From SIG459 sp045631645 (lineage in GTDB: Bacteria; Bacillota; Clostridia; Oscillospirales; Oscillospiraceae), in NCBI GenBank assembly GCA_045631645.1, contig JAZQVC010000025.1, positions 1-19,777 of the forward strand: a stretch of 19,777 nucleotides of DNA, written 5' to 3'. Under the pieces are notes generated by a model. That model searched no databases. It had not been told where the DNA came from and worked only from the letters and a program-made list of their open reading frames with translations. Each line of letters starts with the position of its first letter. Position 1 is the stretch's first letter. The position numbers and the translations under genes were made by a program. This document shows positions 1 through 7,305 of this stretch, in pieces.

Positions 1-860
1 TTGAGGATCTGGATGAGAAGTATGCTCCCGTTGATTATTCCACCGACTCCGGACGGGACCTACAAACTCTTCGCCACGATGCAAACTTTGAAGTTGAGGT
101 ATTTTCCGGTGTTTATTGGGTGCCGGCCTCCAATCTTGGAAGCAGCCGCCTTGAAAACCGCGAAGTATTCGATATGCTCGGTGCTTCTCCTGAGGTGAAG
201 CGAGATAAGATCTCCACTCTCTACGAGGCTCTCCAGCTTTATCAGGTGGGCAATTTCACTCCATCCGATGATAATATACGCATACAGGAAAACGGTATAA
301 ACTGGGAGCATCATAAGCCCGGTTACCACGCAGTTCGCACCAACACGGGCTGTTGCGCCACCGATACAAACTGGCTCAATTATATCCTCGACGGCGACTA
401 TGAGGAAGTAGGATTTATCGCAACCTCCCAGCGCAACGGCGGCGGACATGTTTATAACTATATCCTCCATGATGGCTGGTACTATTTCATTGACCTGACA
501 CACTATCATGCAAGCGGCAATATGTCTGCTATGGAAGACGGAGATATAAACAGCTATTATTCCACCGACTTCATACTTGGCAACATACACAAAACCAAGT
601 CCGTCCAGAGCTATGTGGACTATGTTCAGGCAAAGTTTAATGATCCTCCCGGACTCATGTTCATGTATGATGGGGAAGACGTTTTTGCTGTTGATGGCGT
701 TCATAATAACGGAGGCATTCAGATAACCTATGAAGAGGCAAACGGTCTCCATCTCAATGTGATTTTTGATGACCCCAACGATAGTCTCACTTATGGACGC
801 GCCCCTTCTCCCGCAAATCTTCCCGATTGGAACGCACTCCCCGACGGAGTTTTCGGTTAA
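1..860 (+). CDS. Transglutaminase-like domain protein, 3' part only
   Basis: The reading frame is open from base 3 and the gene enters from the left edge, so the N-terminus, any signal peptide and the start are missing. About 285 residues are visible. The middle holds what looks like a papain-like transglutaminase triad: a Cys in the stretch TNTGCCATDTNW (about base 350), a His in GGGHVYNYIL (about base 447) and an Asp in YYFIDLTHY (about base 490). This Cys/His/Asp order and the aromatic 'W-Y-FID' setting are typical of the transglutaminase-like superfamily, many of which are secreted or surface proteins of Gram-positives. Two adjacent cysteines occupy the nucleophile position, so which one acts is unclear. 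The C-terminal ~120 residues resemble nothing I recognise. It ends in a strong terminator and converges on the glycosyltransferase gene. Fold assignment is fairly likely; substrate is unknown. Confidence 0.6.
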   Translation, partial: EDLDEKYAPVDYSTDSGRDLQTLRHDANFEVEVFSGVYWVPASNLGSSRLENREVFDMLGASPEVKRDKISTLYEALQLYQVGNFTPSDDNIRIQENGINWEHHKPGYHAVRTNTGCCATDTNWLNYILDGDYEEVGFIATSQRNGGGHVYNYILHDGWYYFIDLTHYHASGNMSAMEDGDINSYYSTDFILGNIHKTKSVQSYVDYVQAKFNDPPGLMFMYDGEDVFAVDGVHNNGGIQITYEEANGLHLNVIFDDPNDSLTYGRAPSPANLPDWNALPDGVFG

Positions 861-861
861 T

Positions 862-897
862 AAAAAACCCCTGCAGCAATGGCTGCAGGGGTTTTTT
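862..897. terminator. Bidirectional intrinsic terminator
   Basis: A perfect 10-bp GC-rich stem (868-877 with 882-891, loop AATG) is flanked by six A on the left and six T on the right, so it can end transcription from both sides. It sits exactly between the convergent transglutaminase-like and glycosyltransferase genes. Confidence 0.93.
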
Positions 898-903
898 ATT
901 TAT

Positions 904-1860
904 TCATTCATTTATATCGCTTGTTCGTTCGCTGATTATAAATCTGGGACGGCGCTTAACCTCAAGATAAATCTTGCCGATATATTCGCCGAGAATACCA
1001 ACGCTTATCAGCTGAACGCCAGAAATAAAGCAGATTATGGAGGTCATACTTGCCCAGCCGGGGGCGCTGAGACCGAGAATACCCTCAATGAAAGACCATA
1101 TCACAAAGAGAAAGCTGATGAAAGCAACAACTATACCTGCTGCGGTTATGATCCTCAAAGGCTTGACGCTGAGACTGGTGATCCCGTTTATGGCAAGATT
1201 AAGCATTTTGGAAAGGGGATAGTGGCTTTTCCCTGCAAGGCGTTCGTGGCGGTCATAATAAACGCTGGTGCTCTTAAATCCCACAAGGGGGAACATGCCG
1301 CGGAGAAAAAGATTAACTTCTTCAAACTGAGAAAAGGCTTTGAGAGCTTGAGCGGAGACCAAACGATAGTCGGCGTGGTTATATATGCTTTCAACACCGA
1401 ACCAGGAGAGCAGCTTATAAAAGCCCTGAGCAGTTGTCCTTTTGAAGAAGGTGTCCGTATCACGCTTTGCGCGGACTCCGTAAACAATCTGACATCCCTC
1501 GTGGTAAGCGTCAACCATCTTGTCCATAGCATTAATATCATCCTGACCGTCGGCATCTATGGATATGGTAATGTCACAAAGCTCCTTTGCTTCCATCAAG
1601 CCCGCCAGCAATGCGTTCTGATGTCCGCGGTTGCGGCTTTGTCTGATGCCGATGAAGTGAGAGTCTTCCTTTGAAAGACTGCTTATTATATCCCATGTTC
1701 TGTCCTTGGAACCGTCATCAACAAACATGATGCGGCTTTCGGGAGATATCTTCTCCTGAGAAGAAAGCTGCTCAAGCTTTGCTAGAAACTGGGGAGCAAC
1801 AAGGGGAAGCACTTCCTCTTCATTATAGCAGGGAACAACGATATACAAAACGGGGAGCAT
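904..1860 (-). CDS. GtrB/DPM1-type family 2 membrane glycosyltransferase
   Basis: A 318-residue polyprenyl-phosphate-type glycosyltransferase. The N-terminal GT-A domain shows YIVVPCYNEEE (residues 6-16), FVDDGSKD (46-53), NRGHQNALLAG (77-87) and the metal-binding D102-A-D104 in ISIDADGQDD. The acceptor-side motif GMFPLVGF (188-195) and the HERLAGKSHYPLSKM segment follow. Two membrane helices at about 236-258 and 269-291 and a basic tail (EVKRRPRF) complete the usual GtrB architecture. Family knowledge: such enzymes move a sugar from a nucleotide donor to undecaprenyl phosphate at the inner face of the membrane, for wall polymer or glycan decoration. I chose the ATG at 1860 because GAAAGGTG lies about 7 bases upstream; an upstream in-frame start at 1917 would overlap the LUD gene and lacks conserved sequence. 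It lies 25 bases behind the LUD gene, likely co-transcribed. No flippase (GtrA) is adjacent. Confidence 0.9.
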   Translation of the reverse strand: MLPVLYIVVPCYNEEEVLPLVAPQFLAKLEQLSSQEKISPESRIMFVDDGSKDRTWDIISSLSKEDSHFIGIRQSRNRGHQNALLAGLMEAKELCDITISIDADGQDDINAMDKMVDAYHEGCQIVYGVRAKRDTDTFFKRTTAQGFYKLLSWFGVESIYNHADYRLVSAQALKAFSQFEEVNLFLRGMFPLVGFKSTSVYYDRHERLAGKSHYPLSKMLNLAINGITSLSVKPLRIITAAGIVVAFISFLFVIWSFIEGILGLSAPGWASMTSIICFISGVQLISVGILGEYIGKIYLEVKRRPRFIISERTSDINE

Positions 1861-1885
1861 AGAAAAACACCTTTCGTAATTATCC

Positions 1886-2475
1886 TTAATATCCAAGCTC
1901 TTCGCCGATGAGAACAACTTCGGTATCCATGCCTCTCATGGGTGCCCAATGGACAAGAAGGGCGTTGCATATTCTATCTGCGCTGTGGCAGTCGTGGCAT
2001 TTGCCGTCGGCTCGGCAGGGAGTGTTGAGATTGAGTCTCTCGCAGTTGAGAGGACTTGCCACATTTCTGGCTCTTTCCAACGCGGACATAAAGTCGGGGC
2101 AAATCTTGTTGGTGCCCGCAACTATGTAAAGCCTCTTATCGCCGAAAACCTGAGCGGCAAGGCGGTTTCCGCGGCCGTCGATATTCAGAATCTCGCCATC
2201 TTCGGAGATGGCATTTGCGCTGGTTATGTAAACCTCTGCGGAGTTTGCTTTGACTATGGTCTCGTTGCCGGGGATAAGATGATGGCTGTATACAGCGTTT
2301 TCTTCGGCCAGAAGCTGATGGAGCTTAAGGGTGTTGGCGGTAACGCTGCCGCCAATGCCCACATTTGTGTTTTTTATATTCTCGCGGAGATAGCTAACGG
2401 CAGAGTCAGAGGAGTCAAGTAGCTCACCTTGTAGCCGCGTTTTTCAAGATTCTTTATAGTTTTTTCAATATTCAT
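1886..2475 (-). pseudogene. LUD-domain (lactate utilisation family) protein with a frameshift
   Basis: The first 19 codons from ATG at 2475 (MNIEKTIKNLEKRGYKVSY) and the remainder (from DSSDSAVSYLRENIKN through GIGGSVTA to the end EELGY) together match a complete LUD-family protein of about 195 residues. They are in different frames: one base appears missing near 2416-2420, where TACTTGAC would read through as, for example, TACTTTGAC. From 2475 the frame as given runs to a stop near 2374. The C-terminal part carries the conserved VGIGGSVT start, SANAISEDGEILNIDG, GNRLAAQVFG, GTNKI and the cysteine cluster PCRADGKCHDC. The start has a good AGGTG site five bases upstream. Family knowledge: LUD proteins include LutC and related cytosolic proteins of uncertain role. 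The downstream codons look intact and unworn, so this could be a very recent mutation, a sequencing error, or (less likely) programmed shifting. Confidence 0.8.
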
Positions 2476-2516
2476 CTCAGCACCTGCTTTCGTGGCATGA
2501 TTATATTATTAGCTTG

Positions 2517-2545
2517 ATTATACTATCTATCTGCAAAAAAGTAAA
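2517..2545 (-). promoter_or_regulatory. Candidate promoter for the LUD-glycosyltransferase pair
   Basis: On the minus strand, TTTACT (2540-2545) and a perfect TATAAT (2517-2522) are separated by 17 bases. The predicted start would give a leader of roughly 35 bases before the ATG at 2475. A second TATAAT lies closer to the gene (about 2502-2507) but without a clear -35 box. Confidence 0.55.
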
Positions 2546-2572
2546 AACTATTTTGCAGGGCGTGCAAAATTC

Positions 2573-2600
2573 TTGCAATTTTCATCTGGGATGATAAAAT
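2573..2600 (+). promoter_or_regulatory. Candidate promoter for the PNPOx-like gene
   Basis: TTGCAA (2573-2578) and TAAAAT (2595-2600) are 16 bases apart. An overlapping perfect TATAAT at 2600-2605 is an alternative -10 box, but then the spacing is 21. A good Shine-Dalgarno AAAGGATG (2618-2625) follows. Confidence 0.5.
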
Positions 2601-2633
2601 ATAATCACATAAAACCGAAAGGATGATTTAACT

Positions 2634-3023
2634 ATGCAGGAAGTATATAAGTTTTTGAAAGAATGCGGCACTTATTATCTGGCAACCGTGGAAGGTGACC
2701 AGCCCCGCGTTCGCCCCTTCGGCACAATCGATCTTTTTGAGGATAAGCTTTATATTCAGACCGGTAAGGTAAAGCCCTGCTTTAAGCAGATGGACGGCGC
2801 AAAGGTTGAAATTTGCGCATTTAACGGCGCACAGTGGCTTCGAGTTGCCGCAACTCTGGTAAATGATGACCGCTACGAGGCAAAGGCACATATGCTGGAT
2901 AACTATCCCCATCTCAAGCGTATGTATGATGCAGCTGACGACAACACTGCAGTTCTCTATCTCAAGGATGCAACCGCAACCTTCTCCAGCTTCACCAGCG
3001 CTCCCAAAACCGTTACCTTCTGA
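2634..3023 (+). CDS. Pyridoxamine 5'-phosphate oxidase-like flavin-binding protein
   Basis: A 129-residue single-domain protein of the split-barrel PNPOx-like family. It opens with the typical helix (MQEVYKFLKECGTYYLATV), then the strand and turn GDQPRVRPFG (about residues 22-31), the strand DKLYIQTGKVKP and the WLRVAATL strand, ending in an AVLYLKDATATFSS strand. Family knowledge: small members like this bind FMN, F420 or haem and are usually dimeric cytosolic proteins. They are often called pyridoxamine oxidases without proof, and true PdxH enzymes are longer (about 200 residues), so I do not assign that activity. The start is supported by AAAGGATG eight bases upstream. It is a single-gene unit between a divergent promoter region and a terminator. 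The exact substrate cannot be told from sequence. Confidence 0.85.
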   Translation: MQEVYKFLKECGTYYLATVEGDQPRVRPFGTIDLFEDKLYIQTGKVKPCFKQMDGAKVEICAFNGAQWLRVAATLVNDDRYEAKAHMLDNYPHLKRMYDAADDNTAVLYLKDATATFSSFTSAPKTVTF

Positions 3024-3044
3024 GAAAAATATATTTACATCAAC

Positions 3045-3079
3045 AAAAAAAGCCGCCCCGTTTATCGGGACGGCTTTTT
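3045..3079. terminator. Intrinsic terminator between convergent genes
   Basis: Stem 3051-3060 with 3066-3075, loop TTTAT, flanked by A and T runs. Read from the minus strand all ten pairs form (one is a U-G wobble); read from the plus strand the same position is a C-A mismatch. It is therefore likely stronger for the carboxypeptidase gene than for the PNPOx-like gene. Confidence 0.88.
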
Positions 3080-3091
3080 ATTATTTATATA

Positions 3092-4645
3092 TCAGCTGTT
3101 TTTGAAGAAATCTTCAAAATAATCTCTTTCTGCCTGCTCTTCACGAAGCTGGGCGGCAGTTTTTTCAGGAACTTCGGTGACATCAACTTCCCTGAAATAG
3201 CTTACTGCGGGCTTTACGGGAACGGTTTTTTGTGCTTCCATTTCCTGACGCTGCTGCTCTTCTCTGTCAAAACGCTCCTGGCGAATTTGCTGCAGGCGAG
3301 CCTGACGGACTGCGCGAAGGTGGCGAATGCGGCGAATGCGGTAGTTTACCACAAGAGCAACGTATGCGATAACGATGATTATAACTGCCCAAAGAATGAG
3401 CTTGAAGGCGGTGCTGTCGGTGGTTGCCTTAATCTGGGCCTTGATGTATTCGCCTCTGGAAAGATCTATACCGGAAGCGGCAACAAGATTTACGGTTCCG
3501 TAGCTGATTCCGTTTTTGGTGAGGGTGACCTGACCGAGCTTGTCTCCTGCAGAGATGGGAGCAAGGATAGGTTCGCTGCCGTCTCCGTTATCATAGCTGA
3601 CGCTGAGACTGAAGTTGGAGAGATCGGAATCGTTGGGGAGAAGGGCGGAAATGGACTTTTCGGGGCGAAGGACAACACTGTCGGCATTGGAGCCCATTTC
3701 AACGGGGATGCTGGTAACAGCATCGGTGGAGCGGAGCACTTCGCGATAGCTGAAGTTATTGAATACCCACTCGTAGATTTTTATGGAGTCGGAGAAGTTG
3801 CTGTATTCGGGGGTGGGGCCGGGCCAGGTTTCGGTTCCGCCAAATACGCTGGCGAGGATATGTATCTTTTCCTTATTCGCGGTGGAGATGAGGCAGTAGC
3901 CTGCGGCGTTGGTGTGACCTGTTTTCATGCCGTTTGCAAAATCATAAAGATACTGGCTGCCGTAGATGCCGTCGGGGTTAATGAGAGCGTTGGAGTTTTT
4001 CAGAGTGCGGGCGCCGCTGAGGTTAGTGGCGGGGATGGAGATGGTGGGAGTGGAGCAGAGAGTCATGAAAAGATCGTGGCGGGAAGCCTCGAGAGCAATT
4101 TTGCTGAAGTCTCTTGCGGTGGTGTAGTGGTTATTGTCGGGCAGACCGTGGGTGTTAACAAAGTGGGTGGCATTACAGCCAAGTTCCTTGGCTCTCTCGT
4201 TCATCATGTCCACGAAGTCGGGAATGCTTCCGCCGATATGTTCTGCGATAATGTTGCAGGCTTCGTTTGCGGAGGAGAGCATTGCGGCATAAAGGAGAGA
4301 TTCCAAAGTCATAGTTTCGCCAACCATGATTCCGGCAGAACTGCCGTCTGCAACAAGATCGAAGGTTACGTTTGCAGATGCGGTAACTTCATCGGTAATA
4401 AATGCAGTGCCGTTTTCTATGGCCTCAACGGCGAGCAAAACAGTCATTATCTTTGTGATGGAGGCGGGATAAACCTTGCTGTCCGCATTTCTCTCAAGCA
4501 GAACTTCTCCGGTGTTTCTGTCAAGCACAAGAACTGAAGGGCAACTGAGAGCAGGCTCTTCAAGAGCAAGCGCGGAAGGCGCAAGGAAGACGGAGGTCAT
4601 TATGACCAGAATCAAAAATATAGGCAAAAACTTGATTTTTTTCAT
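3092..4645 (-). CDS. D-alanyl-D-alanine carboxypeptidase (PBP5/DacF type) with charged cytoplasmic tail
   Basis: A 517-residue serine peptidase of family S11, which trims the terminal D-Ala of peptidoglycan stem peptides outside the membrane. A signal peptide (hydrophobic residues 6-22, likely cut after A25-L-A27) precedes the three penicillin-binding motifs: S62-I-T-K65 (nucleophile Ser62), S125-A-N127 and K241-T-G243. A PBP5 C-terminal beta domain follows. The anchor is a true transmembrane helix (about 413-433), then a tail of about 84 residues rich in Arg, Gln and Glu, probably partly helical and cytosolic. Classic PBP5 ends in a short amphipathic anchor, so this tail is unusual. I chose ATG 4645 because GGAG lies six bases upstream; the earlier ATG at 4657 has no ribosome site and its codons contain that GGAG. 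It is convergent with the PNPOx-like gene. Confidence 0.93.
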   Translation of the reverse strand: MKKIKFLPIFLILVIMTSVFLAPSALALEEPALSCPSVLVLDRNTGEVLLERNADSKVYPASITKIMTVLLAVEAIENGTAFITDEVTASANVTFDLVADGSSAGIMVGETMTLESLLYAAMLSSANEACNIIAEHIGGSIPDFVDMMNERAKELGCNATHFVNTHGLPDNNHYTTARDFSKIALEASRHDLFMTLCSTPTISIPATNLSGARTLKNSNALINPDGIYGSQYLYDFANGMKTGHTNAAGYCLISTANKEKIHILASVFGGTETWPGPTPEYSNFSDSIKIYEWVFNNFSYREVLRSTDAVTSIPVEMGSNADSVVLRPEKSISALLPNDSDLSNFSLSVSYDNGDGSEPILAPISAGDKLGQVTLTKNGISYGTVNLVAASGIDLSRGEYIKAQIKATTDSTAFKLILWAVIIIVIAYVALVVNYRIRRIRHLRAVRQARLQQIRQERFDREEQQRQEMEAQKTVPVKPAVSYFREVDVTEVPEKTAAQLREEQAERDYFEDFFKNS

Positions 4646-4722
4646 ATCATTCTCCATGAATTTGTGATATTATTTATATGGCGATGGAGAGAAAATTCAT
4701 CTCCGCAGAAATTAACGCTACT

Positions 4723-4751
4723 ATTATACGAATTTTTCTCAAGAAAAGCAA
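4723..4751 (-). promoter_or_regulatory. Candidate promoter for the carboxypeptidase gene
   Basis: On the minus strand, TTGCTT (4746-4751) and a perfect TATAAT (4723-4728) are 17 bases apart, predicting a leader of about 70 bases. The leader contains a short inverted repeat (GGAGA/TCTCC, about 4686-4705). Confidence 0.5.
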
Positions 4752-4780
4752 CTGAAATAATTCGGAAAGAGAAGCATTAT

Positions 4781-5161
4781 ATGAAACTTATGAAAAGCGA
4801 GAAATGGGCATTGATAATAACGGCGCTGTTTCTTGTGCTTGCTTTTGGCGTCGGTCTTGGCAGCTGCAGCAAAGACGCGGATGTGGTGCTGACGGAGTTC
4901 TCGGTCAGAAGTAATTCCCAGATATATGAAACGCACGAAGTTTCTTCAAAGACGGAAAATCCCTCCGTGCGTATAAACATAAACACCTGTACAAAGGAAG
5001 AGCTTGAATCCTTGCCGGGGATAGGTCCTGCTTTGGCGGAGCGGATTATTGATTATAGACGCCAAAATGGCGGGTTTAAGACAGTTGAGGATATAACAAA
5101 AGTGCGCGGCATAGGCGCTGCTATATATGAAGATATCTATCGCTTAATATGCACGCAATAA
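4781..5161 (+). CDS. ComEA-like helix-hairpin-helix protein, membrane-attached
   Basis: A 126-residue protein with one hydrophobic N-terminal segment (about residues 9-26), a variable linker and a C-terminal tandem helix-hairpin-helix DNA-binding domain. The latter reads ININTCTKEELESLPGIGPA (about 63-82), then IIDYRRQNGGF and VRGIGAAIYEDI. ComEA binds incoming DNA outside the membrane during transformation, but ComEA usually also has an SLBB domain, absent here, and no comEB/comEC is next to it. The hydrophobic segment ends in L26-G-S-C29, which fits a loose lipobox, so the protein could be a lipoprotein rather than an integral protein. I chose ATG 4781 since the hydrophobic segment follows directly; the ribosome site (GGAAAG/AGAGAAG) is weak. 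The response regulator gene begins 15 bases downstream, suggesting co-transcription. Confidence 0.8.
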   Translation: MKLMKSEKWALIITALFLVLAFGVGLGSCSKDADVVLTEFSVRSNSQIYETHEVSSKTENPSVRININTCTKEELESLPGIGPALAERIIDYRRQNGGFKTVEDITKVRGIGAAIYEDIYRLICTQ

Positions 5162-5176
5162 GAGGAGGATGGGAAA

Positions 5177-5860
5177 ATGAAAATCCTTGTTGTTGACGAT
5201 GAAAAGCTCCTTGTGAAGGGAATAAAGTTCAACCTTGAGAACGAAGGTTATCAGGTGGATGCCTGCTATGATGGCGAGGAAGCAGTAGAAAAAGCGGCTG
5301 CGGGCAGCTATGACCTTATCATTATGGATATAATGATGCCGAAGATGAATGGCCTTGAAGCCTGCATGCATATCAGACAAAACTCCATGGTTCCCATTAT
5401 CATGCTTACAGCCAAGGGCGATGATACGGATAAACTTATAGGTTTTGAATACGGTGCGGATGACTATATAACCAAGCCCTTCAACATTTTGGAACTGAAG
5501 GCAAGGGTAAGGGCGCTTCTGCGGCGCAGCAATGTACAAAGCGGAATTGCCGAAAAGTCTCAGGTAATTGAAATCGGAGACCTGAAGCTGGACTCTCTTC
5601 GCCGTGCTGCCTTCAAAAACGGTGAAGAGATTGATCTTACATTGAAGGAATATGACCTCGCGGAACTTTTTATGAAAAATCCCGGAAAGGTTTATTCCCG
5701 AGAAAGTCTTCTGGACATTGTTTGGGGATATGATTTCCAGGGTGATGTGCGAACTGTTGATGTTCACATTCGCCGCCTTCGCGAGAAACTGGAAACAGAC
5801 CCTGCAAGTCCCAGCTATTTCTTTACCAAATGGGGCGTGGGATATTATTTCAAGGCTTGA
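5177..5860 (+). CDS. OmpR/PhoB-family response regulator
   Basis: A 227-residue two-domain regulator. The receiver domain has the acidic pocket D7-D8, the phosphoacceptor D51 (in IIMDIMMPKMNG), the switch residue T78 and the conserved K100-P101. The C-terminal winged-helix DNA-binding domain (about 128-227) shows LTLKEYDLAELF, the GYDFQGDVRTVDVHIRRLR recognition region and the final GVGYYF hairpin. The start has an ideal AGGAGG site. The sensor kinase gene begins 20 bases downstream and the GerMN lipoprotein overlaps the kinase, so these three form one unit. It most resembles the PhoP/WalR/MtrA branch, but I cannot assign an ortholog from sequence alone. The expected role is phosphorylation-dependent control of envelope-related genes. 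Confidence 0.95.
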   Translation: MKILVVDDEKLLVKGIKFNLENEGYQVDACYDGEEAVEKAAAGSYDLIIMDIMMPKMNGLEACMHIRQNSMVPIIMLTAKGDDTDKLIGFEYGADDYITKPFNILELKARVRALLRRSNVQSGIAEKSQVIEIGDLKLDSLRRAAFKNGEEIDLTLKEYDLAELFMKNPGKVYSRESLLDIVWGYDFQGDVRTVDVHIRRLREKLETDPASPSYFFTKWGVGYYFKA

Positions 5861-5880
5861 ATTGAACCCTTGGAGGAACT

Positions 5881-7305
5881 ATGGATAAAGACAAGAGAAA
5901 AATAAAATATAGCGTTCGACTGACCTTTGTGACCATCTTTTTTCTCTTTATTGCCCTGTCCATAGGTCTTTTGAATACATACCCAACCATAAGCTCAAGA
6001 GACATTGTTTTTGCCAACAAGCGTGAGACAATGCTCAGCCAGATATCTGTTATGTCATCATCTTTGTCGGGCCTTGAAAAGCTCAGCGTTGAGGGCGTTG
6101 ATCAGGTAATGGAGCTTGTGGACGTATATGAATTTGACAGAGTCATTGTAACAGATGAAAATTCAAAGCTGCTCTATGACAGCGCCGAGAGCGGTGAGCG
6201 TCATTCTAGGGTGCTTTTTACCGAGGTGCTTGATGCGCTGGAGGGAAATGTTGTTTTCGGCAGCAATTATGATGGCGATGCCTTTATAAGCCGCGCGGCC
6301 TGTCCCATAGTCAGCTATGGAAATGTTATAGGCTGCGTGTATCTAAGCCAGAATGACATTCAGCAGGCTCAGCTTATCAACCAAATTCAGGTTCGCATTC
6401 GCAATATCTCAATAATAGGCGGAGTTCTTGCCCTCGCTGTTATGATTCTTTTCGCCAATGCACTGACAAGGCGCATCAGAGATCTTGCAGGTGCGGTTCG
6501 CAGTGTTAGAGAGGGCGGCTATGGATACCGGATCAGACCTGAGGGCAGGGACGAGGTAACGGAACTGGCTGAGGAGTTCAACGATATGAGCCAGCACCTT
6601 CAGGATACTGACGAACTGCGCAGACGCTTTGTTTCAGATGCAAGCCATGAGCTTAGAACACCTCTGGCGTCCATAAGACTTCTTTCCGATTCCATAGTGC
6701 AGAGCGAAAATATGGACGAAGAAACGATGCGCGAATTCGTAACGGATATAGGTTCTGAAGCGGAGCGACTTCAGCGACTTACCGAAAAGCTGATGATGCT
6801 GACAAAAATGGATTCCGATGTGGATATTCCCATAAGTCCCGTAGATGTAAAAAAAGTTGTTGAAAGCACAATTCATCTTTTGTCTCCTCTGGCGGAGGCA
6901 AGGCAGGTCAGCATTTCAACGCTTCTTTCCGAAGAATGCATTATCGGTGCAAATGAGGACAGCCTTTATCAGATAATATTTAATCTTGCGGAGAATGCAA
7001 TCAAATATAATGTGCAGGGCGGACGGGTGTTCATCGGTCTTGATAAGACGGAAGATATGGTCAAACTTTGGGTTGAGGACACAGGAATAGGCATACCCAA
7101 GGAAGATGTGGAAAATATTTTCTCCCGTTTCTACCGCGTTGATAAAGCCCGCTCCAGAGAAGCGGGTGGCAGTGGCTTGGGGCTGAGCATAGTTCATGAT
7201 GCCGTTGAGTCCTTCGGAGGAGAAATTTATGTTGAACCCTCTGATATGGGAGGAAGCTGTTTCACAGTGCTTTTCCCTCTGTGGGAGGAGGCGCAGTATG
7301 AGTAA
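5881..7305 (+). CDS. Membrane sensor histidine kinase
   Basis: A 474-residue kinase partnering the regulator just upstream. It has a transmembrane helix at about 13-33, an extracytoplasmic sensory region of about 140 residues, a second helix at about 177-197 and a HAMP linker (about 197-250). The dimerisation domain has phospho-accepting H256 in SDASHELRTPLASI. The ATPase domain has N368/N372 in NLAENAIKYN, D400-TGIGIP and GGSGLGLSIV (429-438). All catalytic boxes look intact. The sensory part contains a PAS/Cache-like stretch (VDVYEFDRVIVTDENSKLLY), as is common in kinases of this type; the signal is unknown. The start has TTGGAGG five to seven bases upstream. Its last eight bases overlap the start of the GerMN lipoprotein gene, implying translational coupling and possibly a physical partnership. 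Confidence 0.95.
   Translation: MDKDKRKIKYSVRLTFVTIFFLFIALSIGLLNTYPTISSRDIVFANKRETMLSQISVMSSSLSGLEKLSVEGVDQVMELVDVYEFDRVIVTDENSKLLYDSAESGERHSRVLFTEVLDALEGNVVFGSNYDGDAFISRAACPIVSYGNVIGCVYLSQNDIQQAQLINQIQVRIRNISIIGGVLALAVMILFANALTRRIRDLAGAVRSVREGGYGYRIRPEGRDEVTELAEEFNDMSQHLQDTDELRRRFVSDASHELRTPLASIRLLSDSIVQSENMDEETMREFVTDIGSEAERLQRLTEKLMMLTKMDSDVDIPISPVDVKKVVESTIHLLSPLAEARQVSISTLLSEECIIGANEDSLYQIIFNLAENAIKYNVQGGRVFIGLDKTEDMVKLWVEDTGIGIPKEDVENIFSRFYRVDKARSREAGGSGLGLSIVHDAVESFGGEIYVEPSDMGGSCFTVLFPLWEEAQYE

Noticed and set aside
766..1674. A 302-codon open frame on the plus strand crossing the terminator at 862-897
   Set aside because: It runs through a strong bidirectional terminator and lies antisense to the glycosyltransferase gene.
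2416..2420. Programmed ribosomal frameshifting in the LUD gene
   Set aside because: There is no slippery heptamer or following stem-loop that I can see, and the family is not known to use frameshifting; a mutation or sequence error is simpler.
3230..4537. A 435-codon open frame on the plus strand, opposite the carboxypeptidase gene
   Set aside because: It lies wholly antisense to a gene with all catalytic motifs, is rich in Gly/Val/Ala with no recognisable domain, and has no ribosome site; it results from codon bias of the real gene.
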